Source of the DNA: Desulfoarculaceae bacterium
Lineage (GTDB): Bacteria > Desulfobacterota > Desulfobulbia > Desulfobulbales > Desulfocapsaceae
Reading direction: 5' to 3'
NCBI GenBank assembly: GCA_019429465.1
Contig: JAHYIV010000010.1
Span: 22,408-86,407, forward strand
DNA: 64,000 nucleotides
The position numbers were made by a program, and so were the translations under genes. The first letter of the stretch is position 1; each line of letters begins with the position of its first letter. Shown here in pieces: positions 60,841 to 64,000 of the stretch. The notes beneath the pieces were generated by a model. It was not told the origin of the DNA and ran no database searches. It was given only the letters and a program-made list of their open reading frames with translations.

Positions 60841-63693
60841 TTAAGCCCCCTGTTTCCTGGGAACAATCATAATCCTGGCAGCCTTGGCCGGATCAAGATA
60901 TTCCCGGGCCAGGACAGAGAGTTGTTCTCTGGTCACCGACTCAAATCCCGAGAGAATCGTTGCCGGCCACTGGAGTTGCTGCGGATAGCGCGATGACAGG
61001 GCAAGCACCGAGTTCAACCAGTAGCCATTGGTCCGAACCATATCCTTCAGGGATGTGAGCATGGGCGCCTTGGCCCGTTCCAGCTCCTCCACGGTCACCC
61101 CTGATTTCCATAAATCGCTGGCCACCTGCACCACCTCACTACTCAAGAGATTAATCTGATCCGGGGCCACAATCAACTGCGCCCGCAAGACTCCGTAGCC
61201 GGGATAGATCCTGCTGGGATGATTAAAAACCTGTGGTGAATAGGTCGCCCCCAGTTTCTCGCGAATGACCTTGCGCAATCTATCTGAAAAAATCTGGGAC
61301 AACAGATACAGACGCCTGGTCCTCTCTATATCCCAGAAATCGGCAGTGGGCCAGGCCACCACCAGCATGGCCTTGTCAATGGACGATTCCACTGTCAGCC
61401 GCAAGGTTTCACCTACCGGAAAATAGAGCTGCTTCGCGGTCGCCTCGCCCTGTCCTCTTTTGGCCAGCGGCGCAAGATAGGTCCTGGCCAGCTCACGCAC
61501 CTGCTGCCGGTCAAAATCACCGACCAGGGAGATCTCCAGCCGCCCTGACAAGAGCGCGGGATTGACCCAGGAACGAACCTGACTGGCGTTCAGGGCGGCA
61601 AATTCCTGCCAGGGGGGCAGGCCAAACGATGTATTGCCGCCTGCCAGAAAAGACTCCCCTGACAACTGCATGATCCCGCTCACATCATTGGTCATCTGTC
61701 CATACATCTGCTCAAAACCCTGCATGGCCTTTTTATACGCATTCTCACGCACAACCGGATCATTGAAGCGCGCCTGCAGCATCTGAAACATGAGCTCAAG
61801 GTCTTTAGTTACCGCCGACCCCTTCCAGGAAAAACTGGCCTCACTGACCTTGAAATCCAGCTTGACCGAGCTGCCAGCCAGGATCTGATCAAGCTCTGAT
61901 TGAGCAAGCCTGCTTGTCCCGGAATCGTTGACGACCCGTTCGGCCAGCAAGGCAAGACCAGGACGAGGTTCTCCCTGCTTGCCATGACCGAAATCGGCTG
62001 AGAGCTGAACCTCATTGTCCTGAAACTTTGTCTGTTTCAGATTGACGATCACCCCGTTGGCAAAAACAATCCGCTCCCCTTTTACTTCGGGCAGAAGCTG
62101 CTCCCGGGCAGGACTCATATCTGCGGCAAGCTGCTGGTACGGAAAGACCAGATCAGTCCCTGCCTGCGGCGGTGTCACCTTTTTGGTCGTGGCCAGCTCA
62201 TAGCTCTTCTTGATCTGCAGCAGGGGATCCTTCTCCGAGAGACCTGCATTGCCGGCAACCTGAATCAACCGCGCCTTATGATTCCAGATCGCCTGGAAGC
62301 TGTCATGAACTTCATTTACCCCTATATTCGCAATCAAAGGGGACAACACCTTCTGTTCCTGTTGCGGAGACATCAGCACCTTATTCCGGTTCAGCCTCTG
62401 TATGAGCTGGGAAGCCAGCTCATGACTATCACGGGTAGCTGCCCTGAGCACTGCCGAATCAAGTTCGGCCAGCATCTCCTTTTTCACCCGTTGGAGCTCC
62501 TGTTCCGTGAAGCCATAGAGCAGGGCCTGGCGCAGGACCTGCTCTATCAGCCCCAGGGACGACTGCCACTTTTCCGGATCCGTTTTGGCACTGATCATGC
62601 CATAGCCGATTCGTCCGAGAAACATGCCGCTCTGCGATTCACCCTTGGTAAAAGGGATATCGTTCTGTTCCAGAAGAGATTCCAGACGGTGATGGACAAT
62701 ACGTTCTGCTGCGGCCTCTCGAATCTGGCGTGACTGCAGGGCAAGAGAGTCACTCTCTTCCAGTTCATTCCACACGGTTTCAATGGTCACCTCAGTCGAA
62801 CCCATTTCCGGCTCATGATGATAAAAAAAATCGGTCGCCATATGAGACACCTTCCCAAAATCCGGACAAACAGGCGCTGCTCCTTCACCACGAAGCCCCT
62901 TGAAACGATCCCGGATCAGGGGTTCTATGAGCAACGGATCAACATCACCCACTACCACCAGGATCATCTTCTCCGGCCGGTACCAGGCATCATAAAAGGA
63001 CTTCATCGTCACACGATCGACCTTGTTCAGAACCTCAAGGACACCAATGGGCATACGCTCCGGGATTCTGGTCCCACGGAGCGTGAAGGCCAGACCTGCC
63101 TCACGGCTTTGATACCCCACTGAATCCCGGGCCCGTTTTTCCGAGAGGATAACCCCGCGCTCCCGCTCAATTTCCTCCTCCGACAACAAGGCGCCACGGC
63201 CATAATCAGCCATGACCAGAAGTCCCTTTTCCAACTCTTCACGACTGGCCCCTGGCAACAGAAGACGATACACCGTCTCATCAAAACTGGTATGAGCATT
63301 AGTGTCACCGCCAAAGCTCATGCCAATGGACTGAAAATAATCAACCAAAGAGCCCGGCGGGAAATGAGTTGAGCCGTTAAAAACCATATGCTCCAGGAAA
63401 TGAGCAACCCCCCGCTGTTCTTCTGTCTCATGCAACGATCCGGCCTGGACATTCAGATAGATCCCCACCCTCCCCTTCGGCTCCTGATTTCTCAGCAGGA
63501 CATAGCGAAAACCGTTGTCCAGACGGCCAAATACCAAGGCGGGATCAGGGGCAAGATCACTCTTCTCATGAGGCCAGGCCGTGCTCAGACAATGCTGTTC
63601 CCGTGAACTACTCCCCGGCAACTCTGCAGAAACTGCCGTTGAAGAAGAGAACAAAAAAAGAGCTAAAAAAAACAGTGTATTGAACCATTTCAT
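60841..63693 (-). CDS. M16-family zinc metalloprotease (pitrilysin/insulinase-like)
   Basis: 950-residue exported protease. A signal peptide (about 1-23, MKWFNTLFFLALFLFSSSTA) is followed by four M16 repeats. The inverted zinc motif HxxEH is intact in GVAHFLEHMVFNG near residue 100 with the downstream Glu region (EEEIERERGVILSEKRARD). The C-terminal half (ASFSWKGSAVTKDLELMFQ) is the usual inactive partner domain. ATG at 63693 is preferred because AAGGTG precedes it and it begins the signal peptide; the frame is open 25 codons upstream. Likely periplasmic peptide degradation. Confidence 0.92.
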   Translation of the reverse strand: MKWFNTLFFLALFLFSSSTAVSAELPGSSSREQHCLSTAWPHEKSDLAPDPALVFGRLDNGFRYVLLRNQEPKGRVGIYLNVQAGSLHETEEQRGVAHFLEHMVFNGSTHFPPGSLVDYFQSIGMSFGGDTNAHTSFDETVYRLLLPGASREELEKGLLVMADYGRGALLSEEEIERERGVILSEKRARDSVGYQSREAGLAFTLRGTRIPERMPIGVLEVLNKVDRVTMKSFYDAWYRPEKMILVVVGDVDPLLIEPLIRDRFKGLRGEGAAPVCPDFGKVSHMATDFFYHHEPEMGSTEVTIETVWNELEESDSLALQSRQIREAAAERIVHHRLESLLEQNDIPFTKGESQSGMFLGRIGYGMISAKTDPEKWQSSLGLIEQVLRQALLYGFTEQELQRVKKEMLAELDSAVLRAATRDSHELASQLIQRLNRNKVLMSPQQEQKVLSPLIANIGVNEVHDSFQAIWNHKARLIQVAGNAGLSEKDPLLQIKKSYELATTKKVTPPQAGTDLVFPYQQLAADMSPAREQLLPEVKGERIVFANGVIVNLKQTKFQDNEVQLSADFGHGKQGEPRPGLALLAERVVNDSGTSRLAQSELDQILAGSSVKLDFKVSEASFSWKGSAVTKDLELMFQMLQARFNDPVVRENAYKKAMQGFEQMYGQMTNDVSGIMQLSGESFLAGGNTSFGLPPWQEFAALNASQVRSWVNPALLSGRLEISLVGDFDRQQVRELARTYLAPLAKRGQGEATAKQLYFPVGETLRLTVESSIDKAMLVVAWPTADFWDIERTRRLYLLSQIFSDRLRKVIREKLGATYSPQVFNHPSRIYPGYGVLRAQLIVAPDQINLLSSEVVQVASDLWKSGVTVEELERAKAPMLTSLKDMVRTNGYWLNSVLALSSRYPQQLQWPATILSGFESVTREQLSVLAREYLDPAKAARIMIVPRKQGA

Positions 63694-63792
63694 TATTGCA
63701 CCTTGCAGAACAGATTCATGGAAGTTAGATTTCCTTATCGGCTTTTTCAAAAATGAGAGTTTAGACATAATGGCTGTCAGTTAAACGAAAAA

Positions 63793-63871
63793 GACCTGCC
63801 CCTTGCAAACATGGGTTATGCTGTAGAAAACAATTCACTACGGCGCAGAGCCATAACCAAGGAGGCAGGTC
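63793..63871. promoter_or_regulatory. Long inverted repeat upstream of the IS110 transposase
   Basis: GACCTGCCCCTTG (63793-63805) pairs with CAAGGAGGCAGGTC (63858-63871), and GGTTATG (63814-63820) with CATAACC (63852-63858). The right arm contains the transposase ribosome site AAGGAGG. This could be the left end of the element or a structured leader RNA. Confidence 0.6.
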
Positions 63872-64000
63872 ATGAAAAAGAATACCATATTTGTCGGGCT
63901 GGATGTACATAAAGATTCCATTGATATTGCATTGGCCAACGAGGGCCGTGATGGCGATGTCCGGTTTTACGGGACAATTGACGGAGACCTTGATTCGCTG
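63872..64000 (+). CDS. IS110-family transposase, 5' part
   Basis: First 43 codons (open to the window edge): MKKNTIFVGLDVHKDSIDIA is the typical N-terminus of the DEDD RuvC-like transposases of the IS110 family, with the first catalytic Asp in GLDVHKDS. AAGGAGG lies upstream of the ATG. IS110-family elements encode a bridge RNA in a noncoding end; only about 100 bp of the left flank lie between this gene and the M16 protease start. Confidence 0.88.
   Translation, partial: MKKNTIFVGLDVHKDSIDIALANEGRDGDVRFYGTIDGDLDSL

Overview
The window reads as chromosome of an anaerobic Gram-negative bacterium, most likely a sulfur- or sulfate-metabolising Desulfobacterota of the Desulfobulbales type. The basis is a single-chain pyruvate:ferredoxin oxidoreductase, a CoA-disulfide-reductase-like NADH oxidase fused to rhodanese, a c-type-heme (CxxCH) sensor, a DUF3373 porin, TrmFO, a MurE-MurF fusion and DAP-type MurE. 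The taxon is inference; no rRNA gene is present.

Layout. 1-9 kb: 3' part of pyruvate:ferredoxin oxidoreductase, a YkgJ-type cysteine-cluster protein, a PHP phosphoesterase overlapped by a small upstream ORF, a broken HEAT-repeat/receiver gene and a rhodanese-fused flavoprotein. 9-12.5 kb: sensor kinase translationally coupled to a TIGR03960-type radical SAM protein. 12.5-30.8 kb: complete division/cell-wall (dcw) cluster on the minus strand, transcribed mraZ-rsmH-ftsL-ftsI-murEF-mraY-murD-murG-murC-murB-ftsQ-ftsA-ftsZ, with a recognisable promoter and five MraZ boxes. It has no ftsW, and the protein in the ftsI slot lacks all transpeptidase motifs. 31-36 kb: panB-ruvB-ruvA-ruvC-yebC and rlmE. 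36-47 kb: CCA-adding-type nucleotidyltransferase, an IS4 transposase remnant, a thioredoxin-like protein, a tRNA-dihydrouridine synthase, a diguanylate cyclase, trmFO, a heme sensor, a porin and tRNA-Pro. 47-55.6 kb: the thrS-infC-rpmI-rplT-pheS-pheT-ihfA-merR translation operon, with an AUU start proposed for infC, then tRNA-Val. 55.7-59 kb: dnaX-ybaB-recR with the SRP RNA gene upstream of dnaX. 59-64 kb: a PilZ protein, a tandem universal stress protein, an M16 protease and the first 43 codons of an IS110-family transposase.

The most unusual property is the repeat content. A family of 51-54 bp GC-rich elements occurs both between genes and inside genes. Within murE-murF, murD (two), ftsQ, cca, the sensor kinase and the thioredoxin-like protein it adds whole codons (17 or 18) without breaking the frame, in both orientations and in more than one frame. 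One intergenic repeat carries a clean 54-bp nested copy, which shows the unit can insert. Around it are at least three other non-autonomous families: a 181-bp inverted-repeat element in two nearly identical copies, modular hairpin repeats of about 75-130 bp at many gene ends, and a 139-bp element with terminal inverted repeats. The in-frame family resembles Rickettsia palindromic elements in behaviour, but its sequence is not one I recognise.
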